Below, one piece after another: positions 26,604 through 35,218 of a stretch of DNA of 64,000 nt; positions within the stretch are counted from its first letter, which is position 1, and every line of letters starts with the position of its first letter. The notes under the pieces were generated by a model, which did no database searches, was not told the DNA's origin, and saw only the letters and a program-made list of their open reading frames with translations. Both the position numbers and the translations under genes were made by a program. The stretch is from Acidobacteriota bacterium (GTDB lineage Bacteria > Acidobacteriota > Vicinamibacteria > Vicinamibacterales > UBA2999): positions 1 to 64,000 of the forward strand of contig JABFSA010000001.1 of NCBI GenBank assembly GCA_013140775.1, read 5' to 3'.

Positions 26604-27602
26604 TCAGGCAGATTTCGGAAGGGTCTCTTCGCGCGCGGCCATAGATACGAGGCGCTCGTGGACGGCTCGATTCGCGGGCGTCGCTTCAAACGTCACGAAA
26701 CTGCAGCTCGCGCAATGGCCTGCCTTCGGACCAAACCCCACAAGCGAGCGGCGCCACGCGGCCATGGTGTGACTCGCGTAGATGAGAAACAGGTCTTGCT
26801 CCACGTTCAGGTCGGCCACCACGGCATCGTGATGGGCAGGCTGGTCTGATCGAAGGTTGCAGCACGGCATCACCTTGCCGTTGTAGTCGATGTACACGTG
26901 ATAGAAGGGCGACAGGCAGGGTGACATCCTCCGCGACATCATGGCGATCGGAACGCTCTCGCCTCGATTGCAGCCGTTGACCTCAAAGTTTCGCGCATAC
27001 AGACGCAGCTTGAGGCTGTGCCATTCGGCGGTGGCTTCCAGCCACACATCTGGTTCATCTCGAACGATTGTGACTGTCAGGCCGAGCTTCTTGACCACGG
27101 CGAAGAGCTTCGAGCGCATCCGCTCGTGGTCGTACCGCTCCTCGTTTGCCAGGTATATCTGGATGTTCAGACTCCCGAGTCCGGCGCTCGCCAGTTCCGT
27201 GAGATAGGACGTCGTGAGGTAGTCACCGTTGGTATTGGCATGGAGCAGCACTCCGGGCAGGGCCGCGCGGGCCTGCTCGAGGCGCCGAAGGATGATCCGA
27301 TCGGCCAGGGGTTCGTTGTAGCGGCTGTACGAAATCATGCCGCGGTAGTCCGCTTCGGCGAGCTGGCCGACAACCCGCAGATACAAATCCTCCGACATGT
27401 ATTCCGTGCCCGAGTGCCGGTCGATGACCGAGTTCGGGCAGAACCAGCAGCGGCGATTGCAGTACGAGAAGGTCTCAATCTCCACCATCGACACCGACCG
27501 CTGAAACAGCTCTATCGCGGCAGTCCGATGAGTCTGCGGCGCGAAGTGGTCTGCGGTGATGAAATCGAACAGCGTGGCGACTGGAGCAGCGACGGTTTCC
27601 AT
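26604..27602 (-). CDS. Radical SAM/SPASM-type protein
   Basis: The 332-residue protein has the cluster motif ETFSYCNRRCWFCPNSVID (C-x3-C-x2-C) at about residues 43-52. Further Cys groups near the C-terminus (VMPCCNLRSDQPAH and GHCASCSFVTFEA) are of SPASM/twitch type and likely bind auxiliary iron-sulfur clusters. These enzymes cleave SAM to a deoxyadenosyl radical and modify peptides or sugars. It is the last gene of the nonulosonate operon, 13 bases after the Maf-type gene, so its substrate may be flagellin or the sugar. No signal peptide is visible. Confidence 0.8.
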   Translation of the reverse strand: METVAAPVATLFDFITADHFAPQTHRTAAIELFQRSVSMVEIETFSYCNRRCWFCPNSVIDRHSGTEYMSEDLYLRVVGQLAEADYRGMISYSRYNEPLADRIILRRLEQARAALPGVLLHANTNGDYLTTSYLTELASAGLGSLNIQIYLANEERYDHERMRSKLFAVVKKLGLTVTIVRDEPDVWLEATAEWHSLKLRLYARNFEVNGCNRGESVPIAMMSRRMSPCLSPFYHVYIDYNGKVMPCCNLRSDQPAHHDAVVADLNVEQDLFLIYASHTMAAWRRSLVGFGPKAGHCASCSFVTFEATPANRAVHERLVSMAAREETLPKSA

Positions 27603-27615
27603 GTGTCGGGTCGCG

Positions 27616-30600
27616 TTAACGTGTGGCCTCGAGCGCGTCGGAGATCCCCTCGAAGAGCAGCAGCTCTCGGCTGACGGTGCTGACGAGCAATGAATCGCCA
27701 GTCCACGCGGCCCTCGAGGGATAGTGACAGGTCAATTGCCTGGTCGTTCCGTCCGGAGCTTCGAGCTGAACGATGTCTGCTTCCGGAAAGGCTGTCGCAA
27801 CCCATGGTCCGTTGGTGTCTCGCCAGGACACCGGTCCACGAGCATCGAGCGGTCGAGGACTGAGTGCGTGTCCAGGCTGCCAGATCCAACCATGATCCAG
27901 GCGACGCCTGGCGAAGTGGCCGCGCACGTCGAAAGCGCACGGCTGCAGCAGCAAGCCGTTCTCATCAGGCTGCATGTCGAACACCGTGATGCCTGGATGC
28001 TCGAACCGCACGGGTTCTCCAGGCGCCCAGGACACGATGCCGACCCACGTGTCCACCGCACGCGGATAGCAGCTCCAGTAGACACGCCCCTGCCAGCACA
28101 CGCCGACGGATGGCCGCACGGGCAGATGCTCGATCTGCACCTGTCCGCGACGGTGCGTACGGTACATCACGTAGCCCGGCCCCATGGGATACCCACCGCC
28201 AAACCCCAGACCCCACGCGATGAACCCTTCGTCCCCGAACGGCATCTCGGCCATGATCGGCCTCGGCCATTCCAGATGGACGTGTGAACGGCCGTCGGCG
28301 CGTATCACGCGGCTGGCGCGATCGTGTGGCGCCACGACGATCGCCTCGCCCTGTGCGTAGTACGCGACAACCGCGTGCGGCGACGCACCGGCCGTCACCA
28401 CCCTGGGCGCGACGCAGGTGCCGCGTGATCGAATCGGATTCTCGGGCGTCACTGGTCGGACCGTTTTGTCCGTCTCCACCAGAATGGCCAGCTGAAGGTC
28501 CTGCTCCTGGAGCGCAATCAGTTGATATGACGCGTCGAAGGATTCGCGAACGCACCCTGTAAGAACCCGCGCAAGCATTCCGGCATTGACCTGGAGCCGC
28601 AACGCCACCTGTGCCGAGCGGTCCCCGGCAGACATCTCGATCGTCAGAACGTGCGTATCTCTTGCGTCACCCCTGTGCTGCGCACGCACGAGCGCCTCGA
28701 GAGCAACGAGACGATCGAGCGCACCGAACAGCCCCTTCTCAGCGGGCCGAAGCACACCTGCCGCACAGCGCACCCATTCGAGCAAGAGTTGCAGACATGC
28801 GGTCCCCGCGGTCGAACGCGTGGCGCGACGATCCGTCACGACACCGTTGCCCGCGAACGCACTTGAATCGATCAGCCGATCGGTCCCGCCAAACCAGGTT
28901 TTCGATGGCGGGTGTACCACGTCGCCCCAGACTCGACCGATCAACGCCTCGAAGGCCACGATGGCCCATCGGTATGCATCGGGCCATGGATAGATCACGC
29001 TGACGGGCAATCGCCCGATGAGCGTCGGATTTGGATCGGCGTCGAGACTATCAGCGCGCTGCGCGGCGCCGCGAATCTCCTCGAGCAGCTCGAGCGCCTC
29101 CACCAGCACTGCCGCGCGATCGGTGAGTCCCCACGCGTTGTCGTCAGGAACGATCGCTGGCGACTCGACGCCACCCATTGCCAGCCTGAGACGCGTCAAG
29201 GCCTCGGGCACCTGTGTCAGGAACGCTGGTGCTGCAGACGACGAGGCGAGGCGTCTCCACGAAGTGACAACGGTTTCGGCAGGCCGCCCTTGCTTTGTTT
29301 CAAGCGTGTGAGCCGCTTCGTCGAGTGCGGCCCGGACGGCCTCCCGGTCGAATCCATCGCCCGCGAAGTCAATCCACTGCGCGACTGGCGTCGCCGCAGC
29401 TGAACTGTCTGCCAGTTGCTTTCGAACGTTCCGGACGTGCGATGCGAGTTTCGTCGGCCGAACGTGCCTCTGCGGCGGAATGCGGTGCTCGACCTCCGGC
29501 ACAGAGGGCTGCGCTTCGAGTGCGGATGCCAACGAGGCCTGCTCGATGCCTGCTCCGAAGAGCATTCCAGCCTTCGTTGCATTGATCACGCGTCGCCCGC
29601 TGTGCCGGGCGCGCGCCACAAGCCAGTCGCGGAAGGAGAGCATCGCCGGGGTCACCTGCGTCTTCACGCCGCGCACGTCCTCGACTTCGCTGACCTGCTC
29701 CCCCATCTGTCCACGCCACACGCGCTCCAACTCCGCGCCGGAACCCGTCGCCGCGCCCCAGTCGAGCTCGTATGTCGTCGCCCGTGCGTATGACCGGCCC
29801 CCGGTGAACGACAAATCCGCTCCCACGAACACGATCGGCTCGCATCCCGCCAGGCACGCAGCCTGAAATGCCGCCGTCAGGACCGAACCCCAGACATCGA
29901 CTTTCTCAACGTCGAGGCCGAGTGACGCCAGCCAGGGCCCAGGATGATGGTCAGCAACGCGAAACCAGAACGTGCGTTCCTCGAAGCTCGCGGTCGCCTG
30001 CCGATCGAGCGCCAGGTCGCAGATGAGTCGCGTGCCCGGGCAGTCGGGCAATGAAAGGAAGTGCCGGGCATTGAGCGGGCTCGGGTCGATTCCGACCACG
30101 TACTGCGGCGTGATCCCCCCAAGCAGCAACGGTCGAAGTGCGGTGTCGCACGCAAACACAACCGCGCGATCGCGCAGCTCGAGCAGCTCGGGAATGGCAG
30201 CGTCCAGAGAAGGGCCTGCAGCAGCAATCACGGCTGGGACGCCGCTGTAAGCGCCCTCGAGCACTTTGAGGTTCTGTCCCGAGGCAATCGCCGGGATATT
30301 GCGGAGGACGTTCGTCAGATAGCGCGGCGCCAGACGGCGACGGGCATCCGCATTGGCGCGGGCGTCGAAGAGCACCTGCTTGAGCACTTTCGTGGCACGT
30401 GCCACGCCCTCGCCGAGCTGCAGGTTGGAACCAGCCAGGATTCGTACTGCGTGGTCGGGTTGCCCGACTGGAACAATGCGCCAGGCATCGCCCGAGCCGG
30501 TGTAGTCGGGATCGATCAGGTACACCAGCCGTCCGCTCGCCCGCCATCCACTCCAGTCGCGCCTCGCGAGAAACGCGCGTGCGTCGTCGAGTGACGGCTC

Positions 30601-30801
30601 GATCGCGAGCACACGCGTATCGGGCGCGTGCCGTTCGAGTGCATCGAGCAGGTATCCCTGGCCGGCGCCGATGAGACCCAGAAGCGCGGGCATTGGCCGG
30701 CCATCAAGTTGCTGCTGCAACCAGGTCCAGGCGTGCGATACCGGATCGACAGTCGAATCGCCGTCAACACGCACGGATCCCACGCTCACCGCTGACCCCA
30801 T
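27616..30801 (-). CDS. Maf-type flagellin glycosyltransferase with long C-terminal extension
   Basis: The 1061-residue protein has a DUF115/Maf core: YSGVPAVIAAAGPSLDAAIP at about residues 165-185, AVVFACDTALRPLLLGGITP, YVVGIDPSPLNARHF and PIVFVGADLSFTGGRSYARA. Maf proteins transfer nonulosonic acids to Ser/Thr of flagellin and are usually 600-700 residues. The extra ~300 residues at the end (about 770-1061) are beta-rich with repeated tryptophan-containing strands (WGLGFGGGYPMGPGYVMYRT, for example), as in a propeller. It follows the PseB-like gene by 24 bases. Confidence 0.75.
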   Translation of the reverse strand: MGSAVSVGSVRVDGDSTVDPVSHAWTWLQQQLDGRPMPALLGLIGAGQGYLLDALERHAPDTRVLAIEPSLDDARAFLARRDWSGWRASGRLVYLIDPDYTGSGDAWRIVPVGQPDHAVRILAGSNLQLGEGVARATKVLKQVLFDARANADARRRLAPRYLTNVLRNIPAIASGQNLKVLEGAYSGVPAVIAAAGPSLDAAIPELLELRDRAVVFACDTALRPLLLGGITPQYVVGIDPSPLNARHFLSLPDCPGTRLICDLALDRQATASFEERTFWFRVADHHPGPWLASLGLDVEKVDVWGSVLTAAFQAACLAGCEPIVFVGADLSFTGGRSYARATTYELDWGAATGSGAELERVWRGQMGEQVSEVEDVRGVKTQVTPAMLSFRDWLVARARHSGRRVINATKAGMLFGAGIEQASLASALEAQPSVPEVEHRIPPQRHVRPTKLASHVRNVRKQLADSSAAATPVAQWIDFAGDGFDREAVRAALDEAAHTLETKQGRPAETVVTSWRRLASSSAAPAFLTQVPEALTRLRLAMGGVESPAIVPDDNAWGLTDRAAVLVEALELLEEIRGAAQRADSLDADPNPTLIGRLPVSVIYPWPDAYRWAIVAFEALIGRVWGDVVHPPSKTWFGGTDRLIDSSAFAGNGVVTDRRATRSTAGTACLQLLLEWVRCAAGVLRPAEKGLFGALDRLVALEALVRAQHRGDARDTHVLTIEMSAGDRSAQVALRLQVNAGMLARVLTGCVRESFDASYQLIALQEQDLQLAILVETDKTVRPVTPENPIRSRGTCVAPRVVTAGASPHAVVAYYAQGEAIVVAPHDRASRVIRADGRSHVHLEWPRPIMAEMPFGDEGFIAWGLGFGGGYPMGPGYVMYRTHRRGQVQIEHLPVRPSVGVCWQGRVYWSCYPRAVDTWVGIVSWAPGEPVRFEHPGITVFDMQPDENGLLLQPCAFDVRGHFARRRLDHGWIWQPGHALSPRPLDARGPVSWRDTNGPWVATAFPEADIVQLEAPDGTTRQLTCHYPSRAAWTGDSLLVSTVSRELLLFEGISDALEATR

Positions 30802-30819
30802 GAGTGCACCGATACTGAC

Positions 30820-30835
30820 AACCGCCTAGGCGGTT
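30820..30835. repeat. 16-base perfect palindrome across the PseB-like stop codon
   Basis: AACCGCCTAGGCGGTT is a perfect palindrome spanning the last codons and stop of the PseB-like gene. It could form a small mRNA hairpin near the Maf-type start. Confidence 0.4.
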
Positions 30836-31986
30836 CGCGCCTCGACGTCACCGTCGCTTGCGTCATCAACCTCCGCTCGCCGGATCTGCGCACTCGCCCA
30901 CGCATGCGCGCTTGGCTCGAAGTCCGTTACGGCCGCTTTGAGCGTCCGGAGGGTGCCAAGTGCATCCTCCTGCCCGACATGCCTGCGGAGAATGCGAAGC
31001 AGCGATTCCACGCGCAGCAACCACGGAAGCGGTGGTCGCGAGACTCGCACACGAGGATGCACGCTCGAGGACGACTCTTCGTCGGCATCGGTGGTCAATT
31101 GCTCGACGAGCTTCTCCCCAGGCCGAAGCCCGATGATCTCCGTCGGAACCTGCGGCCACCCGCGCCGTGCCGCAAGCATCTGCAGCCGTTCCGCGAGGTC
31201 GCCCATCCTCACCTGCTGCCCCATGTCCAGCCAGAACGTTTCACCACCGCTCCCGCACGCGGCGGACTTCATGACCAGCGCCGCCGCCTCCGTCAGAGCC
31301 ATGAAATAGCGTGTTGCCTCGGGATGTGTCAGCAGAATCGGAAGGCCCGCCTGAATCCGTTCACGAGTCATCGGAACAAAGCTGCCGCTGCTGGCCAGGA
31401 CGTTTCCAAAACGAACGACCATGGGGGTGAAGCCCCGGTCCGCATTGGCGAGCGTCAATAGCTCCGCAAAACGCTTCGTGGCGCCCATCACGCTTCGCGG
31501 TGCCGCCGCCTTGTCCGACGACACGAGGACGAACCTCGCACCGCTGTCGCGCAACGCCGTCAGGACCTCCGCGGTCCCCATCACGTTGACCCGCGCCGCT
31601 GCACACGCCGCACGTTCGGCCATCGTCACGTGTTTGTAGGCCGCGGCATGAAACACGATCTGTGGGGCTGCCCGTCGAACAGCATGCTTCACTGACCCCA
31701 TCCGCGTGACATCAGACAACGCAATGTCGAGCGAGAGGTTGGGATGCAACTGCCGCAACTGCTGCTCGAGCCGGAAGAGGCCCTCTTCGCTTTGATCGAC
31801 GAGCGTCAACCCCGCCGGCCGGCAGGCCGCGATCTGACGTGACAGTTCCGAGCCGACCGAGCCCGCAGCACCGGTCACGAGACACCGCTGTCCCTCGTAC
31901 GCCTCCCGGTCCTTGTCGGTGAGCAAGGATTCAACGGGGCGCCCCAGCAGAATCTCCTGCTCGTCGAGTGTGAGTCCATCCATCAT
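30826..31986 (-). CDS. pseB: UDP-N-acetylglucosamine 4,6-dehydratase family protein (PseB/FlaA1-like)
   Basis: The 386-residue soluble protein has the Rossmann motif CLVTGAAGSVGSELSRQIAA, VFHAAAYKHVTMAERAA and a catalytic region SSDKAAAPRSVMGATKRFAE (Met-x3-Lys in place of Tyr-x3-Lys, as in this family). LRPGEKLVEQL is the usual C-terminal motif. It is soluble, like FlaA1/PseB, and lacks the four transmembrane helices of WbpM/CapD. The ELLGR-like linker before the fold (LLGRPVESLL) is kept. It would perform the first step of pseudaminic acid synthesis. Its ATG overlaps the MotD-like stop (ATGA). Confidence 0.8.
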   Translation of the reverse strand: MMDGLTLDEQEILLGRPVESLLTDKDREAYEGQRCLVTGAAGSVGSELSRQIAACRPAGLTLVDQSEEGLFRLEQQLRQLHPNLSLDIALSDVTRMGSVKHAVRRAAPQIVFHAAAYKHVTMAERAACAAARVNVMGTAEVLTALRDSGARFVLVSSDKAAAPRSVMGATKRFAELLTLANADRGFTPMVVRFGNVLASSGSFVPMTRERIQAGLPILLTHPEATRYFMALTEAAALVMKSAACGSGGETFWLDMGQQVRMGDLAERLQMLAARRGWPQVPTEIIGLRPGEKLVEQLTTDADEESSSSVHPRVRVSRPPLPWLLRVESLLRILRRHVGQEDALGTLRTLKAAVTDFEPSAHAWASAQIRRAEVDDASDGDVEARTA

Positions 31987-32711
31987 GGTGTTGGTCGCTC
32001 CAGCGGCGGTTCGGGCATGTCCGAGGCCTGGTTCAGAATGACGAGGTCAACACGTCTGTTCGCGGCGCGCGCGGTCTCGTTGTCGTTGGGGTTGAGGGGC
32101 TGGAACTCGGCATACCCCGTAGCCGCGAGCCGCGACGGTTCCACGCCGTGACCGATCAACAGCTCCACGACCCTGCTGGCCCTGGCGGCCGACAGATCCC
32201 AGTTCGATTTGAACCGGACCGTATTGATTGGCAGATTGTCTGCGTGACCCTCGACGCGAACCGCGTTGGGAAACTCCGTCATCGACGATGCAATCTGGCC
32301 CACCAGTCCCAATGCGACCGGCGACAAGGCGTCGTCACCTGTCGAAAATGCACCAGCTTCAGGGATCGAGAGAATGACGCCACGGCGACCGATTCGAAGG
32401 CTCAGTCCGGTGGATTCCAGCTGAGGACCGAGGTTCTTTCTGAGCGCTGCCTCGATTTCCTCGGTTGACATTCCCGAGGGAGGAGCCGCGTTGGTCTCCT
32501 CCGGGGTCGCGGCAGTCGGGTCTGGCGGCTGCACGCCCTTTTCGGCGAACGCCGCGCGCAACCCTTCAGCGGCCACCTCGAGCTTCTTTGCATCGACACT
32601 CGAGACGGCGTACATCATGGCGAAGAACGCAAACAGCAGGGTGATGAAGTCGGCGTACGACACCAGCCACCGGTCGTGTGACACACGACCATTCTTGCGA
32701 CGCTCATGCAC
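31983..32711 (-). CDS. MotD-like stator protein (second MotB type)
   Basis: The start is taken as GTG 32711, four bases after the MotC-like stop (242 residues). The transmembrane segment DRWLVSYADFITLLFAFFAM has the essential Asp at residue 21. The RWLVSYADFITLLFAFF pattern is that of Pseudomonas MotD, not of the MotB at 9487. The OmpA-type domain is RVEGHADNLPINTVRFKSNW, with a terminal ANRRVDLVIL. It lies inside the nonulosonate operon. Confidence 0.85.
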   Translation of the reverse strand: MHERRKNGRVSHDRWLVSYADFITLLFAFFAMMYAVSSVDAKKLEVAAEGLRAAFAEKGVQPPDPTAATPEETNAAPPSGMSTEEIEAALRKNLGPQLESTGLSLRIGRRGVILSIPEAGAFSTGDDALSPVALGLVGQIASSMTEFPNAVRVEGHADNLPINTVRFKSNWDLSAARASRVVELLIGHGVEPSRLAATGYAEFQPLNPNDNETARAANRRVDLVILNQASDMPEPPLERPTP

Positions 32712-32715
32712 AGGC

Positions 32716-33510
32716 CTACGCAATGGAGCGCCTCGGCTTGCGGATGGTGCCCGGAGCCACGAATCCACGCAGCTTCTGATCAACGAGCCGTGGATTGAGT
32801 CCTTCCTGCAGGGCCACGGCGCCCTCGATCACCACGTCCCGCGATGTCGCGGCGCTGTGCGCCAGCCCTCGAAGCTTGGTTGCCAGCGGCAACAGCAGCA
32901 TGTTCGCGATAGCCACACCGTAGACAGTGGCGACGAACGCGACGGCAATCCCTGCTCCCAGCCGCGACGGCTCGGTCAGGTTGTCCATCACATGAATCAG
33001 CCCCAGCACGGCGCCGAGGATGCCGAGGGTCGGCGCGAACCCTGCCGCAGTCTCGAGCACTTCTGCCGGCTGTTCTGCCGCGTCTCGCAACGAGTTGCTT
33101 TCGATCTCCAGAATCTGGCGGCAGATTTTTGGATTCGTGCCGTCCACGACAAGCCCCAGTGCCGTGCGCAGGAATGGATCCGGCGCGGCACTGGTTTCGT
33201 CCTCGAGCGACAGCAGACCTTTGCGCCGTGCGAGATCCGCGTAGTAGAAGAATCGGTCGAGCAGTGGCTCGGCCGGCATCTGTCGCGCGGTCATCGCCTG
33301 CCCGAGAGTCGTCACCGTTCGACGGAGAACCGCCATCGGGTAGCTGACGAACACGGCGACGGCGGTTCCGCCGAAGACAATCAACGCGGCAGAAGGCTGC
33401 CATAGCGCTCCCAATGTGCCGCCACCAGCGACCTGAGCAGCCAGGAGCAGCGCCACGCCGGCACCGAGCCCGATGATTGCCGACAGATCAAGACGTCCGC
33501 GACCCTTCAT
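32716..33510 (-). CDS. MotC-like stator protein (second MotA type)
   Basis: I use ATG 33510 (264 residues) because it overlaps the cytidylyltransferase stop (ATGA) and opens MKGRGRLDLSAIIGLGAGVA. SAALIVFGGTAVAVFVSYPM, AAGFAPTLGILGAVLGLIHV and GAGIAVAFVATVYGVAIANM are the MotA/PomA-family membrane segments. Together with the downstream MotD-like gene it forms a second stator. The ion cannot be assigned from sequence alone. Confidence 0.87.
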   Translation of the reverse strand: MKGRGRLDLSAIIGLGAGVALLLAAQVAGGGTLGALWQPSAALIVFGGTAVAVFVSYPMAVLRRTVTTLGQAMTARQMPAEPLLDRFFYYADLARRKGLLSLEDETSAAPDPFLRTALGLVVDGTNPKICRQILEIESNSLRDAAEQPAEVLETAAGFAPTLGILGAVLGLIHVMDNLTEPSRLGAGIAVAFVATVYGVAIANMLLLPLATKLRGLAHSAATSRDVVIEGAVALQEGLNPRLVDQKLRGFVAPGTIRKPRRSIA

Positions 33511-34208
33511 GCGCACACCGCCCTTGACGCCATCCGGTCCGCAGCGTCGATGACGCTCCACAGCGGCGGTTCAACAGGAACACTCGACACGCTCGACAAA
33601 ACGGCGTCCATGTACTGAAGATCCTCCAGGGTATCCACCGTGAAACGGAGATCCGGCCGGCGCAGTTGTCGGGGAGCTTCGAGGTCGATGACTTTGAAGT
33701 CCCGCCGCGCCCTCTTCACAAACGTGGTCACATGCTCGCGGTCGGCAGGTGCTGTTGCCAGCCGGTCAGCCGTCCTCAGCGCTTCAACTGACACCGCTTC
33801 GACCGCTGCCCCGTGCGGCAGGTTGTGCTCGACGACGTAGTCCGAGTGGCTGGAGACGAGAACGCGCAGCACCCGGCGGGCGGCATCAATATCGACGGCC
33901 GGATTGTCAGCCGTTGCACGGATGACATAGCGCGTGTCCATTGACGACGAGGCCAGGACGAACCGCCCGAGGACGTCGTCTTCCGGGCCCCTCACTGTTT
34001 GGACGCCCAGCGCCTCGGCTTCGCGCGCGAGCGCATCGTCCTCACTGTTGGTCGTTGTCGCCAGGACAACTGGCGCGGCTTCACCAGCGAGCAACCGGGT
34101 CAAGCAGCGCGCCAGCAGCGACCGCCCGGCAAGGTGGCGAACGGCTTTGCCAGGAAGACGGGTCGATGCCATGCGCGCCTGAAGCACGATGAGGGAGCCA
34201 GCGATCAT
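33507..34208 (-). CDS. pseF: CMP-nonulosonic acid synthetase-like cytidylyltransferase (PseF/SpsF-like)
   Basis: The ATG at 34208 has a very good ribosome binding site (AGGAGG four bases upstream), giving 233 residues. VLQARMASTRLPGKAVRHLA is the nucleotide loop of SpsF/PseF/NeuA-type enzymes, and RYVIRATADNPAVDIDA holds the metal site. It would activate the nonulosonic acid as its CMP sugar for the Maf-type transferase. The SpsF branch is shorter than classical NeuA, which fits. Confidence 0.75.
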   Translation of the reverse strand: MIAGSLIVLQARMASTRLPGKAVRHLAGRSLLARCLTRLLAGEAAPVVLATTTNSEDDALAREAEALGVQTVRGPEDDVLGRFVLASSSMDTRYVIRATADNPAVDIDAARRVLRVLVSSHSDYVVEHNLPHGAAVEAVSVEALRTADRLATAPADREHVTTFVKRARRDFKVIDLEAPRQLRRPDLRFTVDTLEDLQYMDAVLSSVSSVPVEPPLWSVIDAADRMASRAVCA

Positions 34209-35218
34209 GCGGCCTCCTCTTTCACGATCGGAAGGTGCAGACGCCGGGCCTCGATCTCCGCTGGACGCAGGAACGTGGACGTTTCGTGACTGGTCATCCA
34301 CAGGTTGTCGGTGAATGTCCCGATCGAGGGTGCGACCTCCTGCCCCGTTGCCAGTTGCAGCAGCATCCGCGGAAAGTCAGCGCCTGCCGCAATCGTCAGC
34401 GGAATGCCGCCTGAGAACCGGGGATTGATCTCGAACACGATGGGCCACCCCTCGACCATTCGGCATTGAACGTTGACCGGACCTGCCAGCGGCAGCACGT
34501 GGGCGATGGATTTCGCCAGGTCGATCAAACGGTTGTCACGAACCGTGCGACCGCGATCGATGACTCCGGCTCGTATGACTACACGCTCCCGCGGCACGAT
34601 CGACAGGGGGCGTCCGCGAAAATCGCACAGCATGTCGATGGTGTATTCCGGCCCGTCCAGATACTCCTGGACGACCGGTGCGCTCACGTAGTCCAGAAAG
34701 AAGCGCAGCTCCTGCTCGTTGCGGATCGGGAAGGCGCCGACGCCACCGCGACCGGTGCGGGGCTTGATGAACATCGGAAACGTCCGGACAGACGGCAACT
34801 GATGCGGAAGGAACGTTTCCGCTGCCGGGATGCCGTGTGACCGGAGGTATGAGCACGTCGCGTACTTATCCGCGCACAGCAGGTTGGTGGACTGGTCCGA
34901 CACAGCGACGCGTGTGCCGATGTCCCTGAACTTCGCCGTCGCCCTGGCGACCGGCGCCAACTCGTCGTCAATCGTCGGCACGAGGAGGCCCACCCGTTCT
35001 GCGTCGCAGATGGCCAGCAGCTCGGCGGTGTATTTCGGGGCCGAGGCCATTGACACCTGATACCACCCGTCGGCCACGTGCAGCGCGGGGGACATCGGAT
35101 TCACGTCAGTCACGAGCACGCGCCCGCGCAGGCCAAGGTCTTTCAGGGCCCGCTTGAAAGCTTCGACAAGCGGTACCCGGCGTGACGCCGCCGTGATCAA
35201 AACGTTAGGCGACGTCAC
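34205..35218 (-). CDS. ATP-grasp ligase
   Basis: Taken from GTG 35218, overlapping the synthase stop (337 residues). It begins SPNVLITAASRRVPLVEAFK, a pre-ATP-grasp fold as in CarB/PylC-like proteins. FPMFIKPRTGRGGVGAFPI is the ATP-binding loop and IVFEINPRFSGGIPLTIAAG supplies the metal-binding Glu and Asn. ATP-grasp enzymes join a carboxylate to an amine or thiol through an acyl phosphate. It may add an amino acid to the nonulosonic acid or its precursor, but the substrate is not evident. An ATG at 35242 is an alternative start. Confidence 0.75.
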   Translation of the reverse strand: MTSPNVLITAASRRVPLVEAFKRALKDLGLRGRVLVTDVNPMSPALHVADGWYQVSMASAPKYTAELLAICDAERVGLLVPTIDDELAPVARATAKFRDIGTRVAVSDQSTNLLCADKYATCSYLRSHGIPAAETFLPHQLPSVRTFPMFIKPRTGRGGVGAFPIRNEQELRFFLDYVSAPVVQEYLDGPEYTIDMLCDFRGRPLSIVPRERVVIRAGVIDRGRTVRDNRLIDLAKSIAHVLPLAGPVNVQCRMVEGWPIVFEINPRFSGGIPLTIAAGADFPRMLLQLATGQEVAPSIGTFTDNLWMTSHETSTFLRPAEIEARRLHLPIVKEEAA

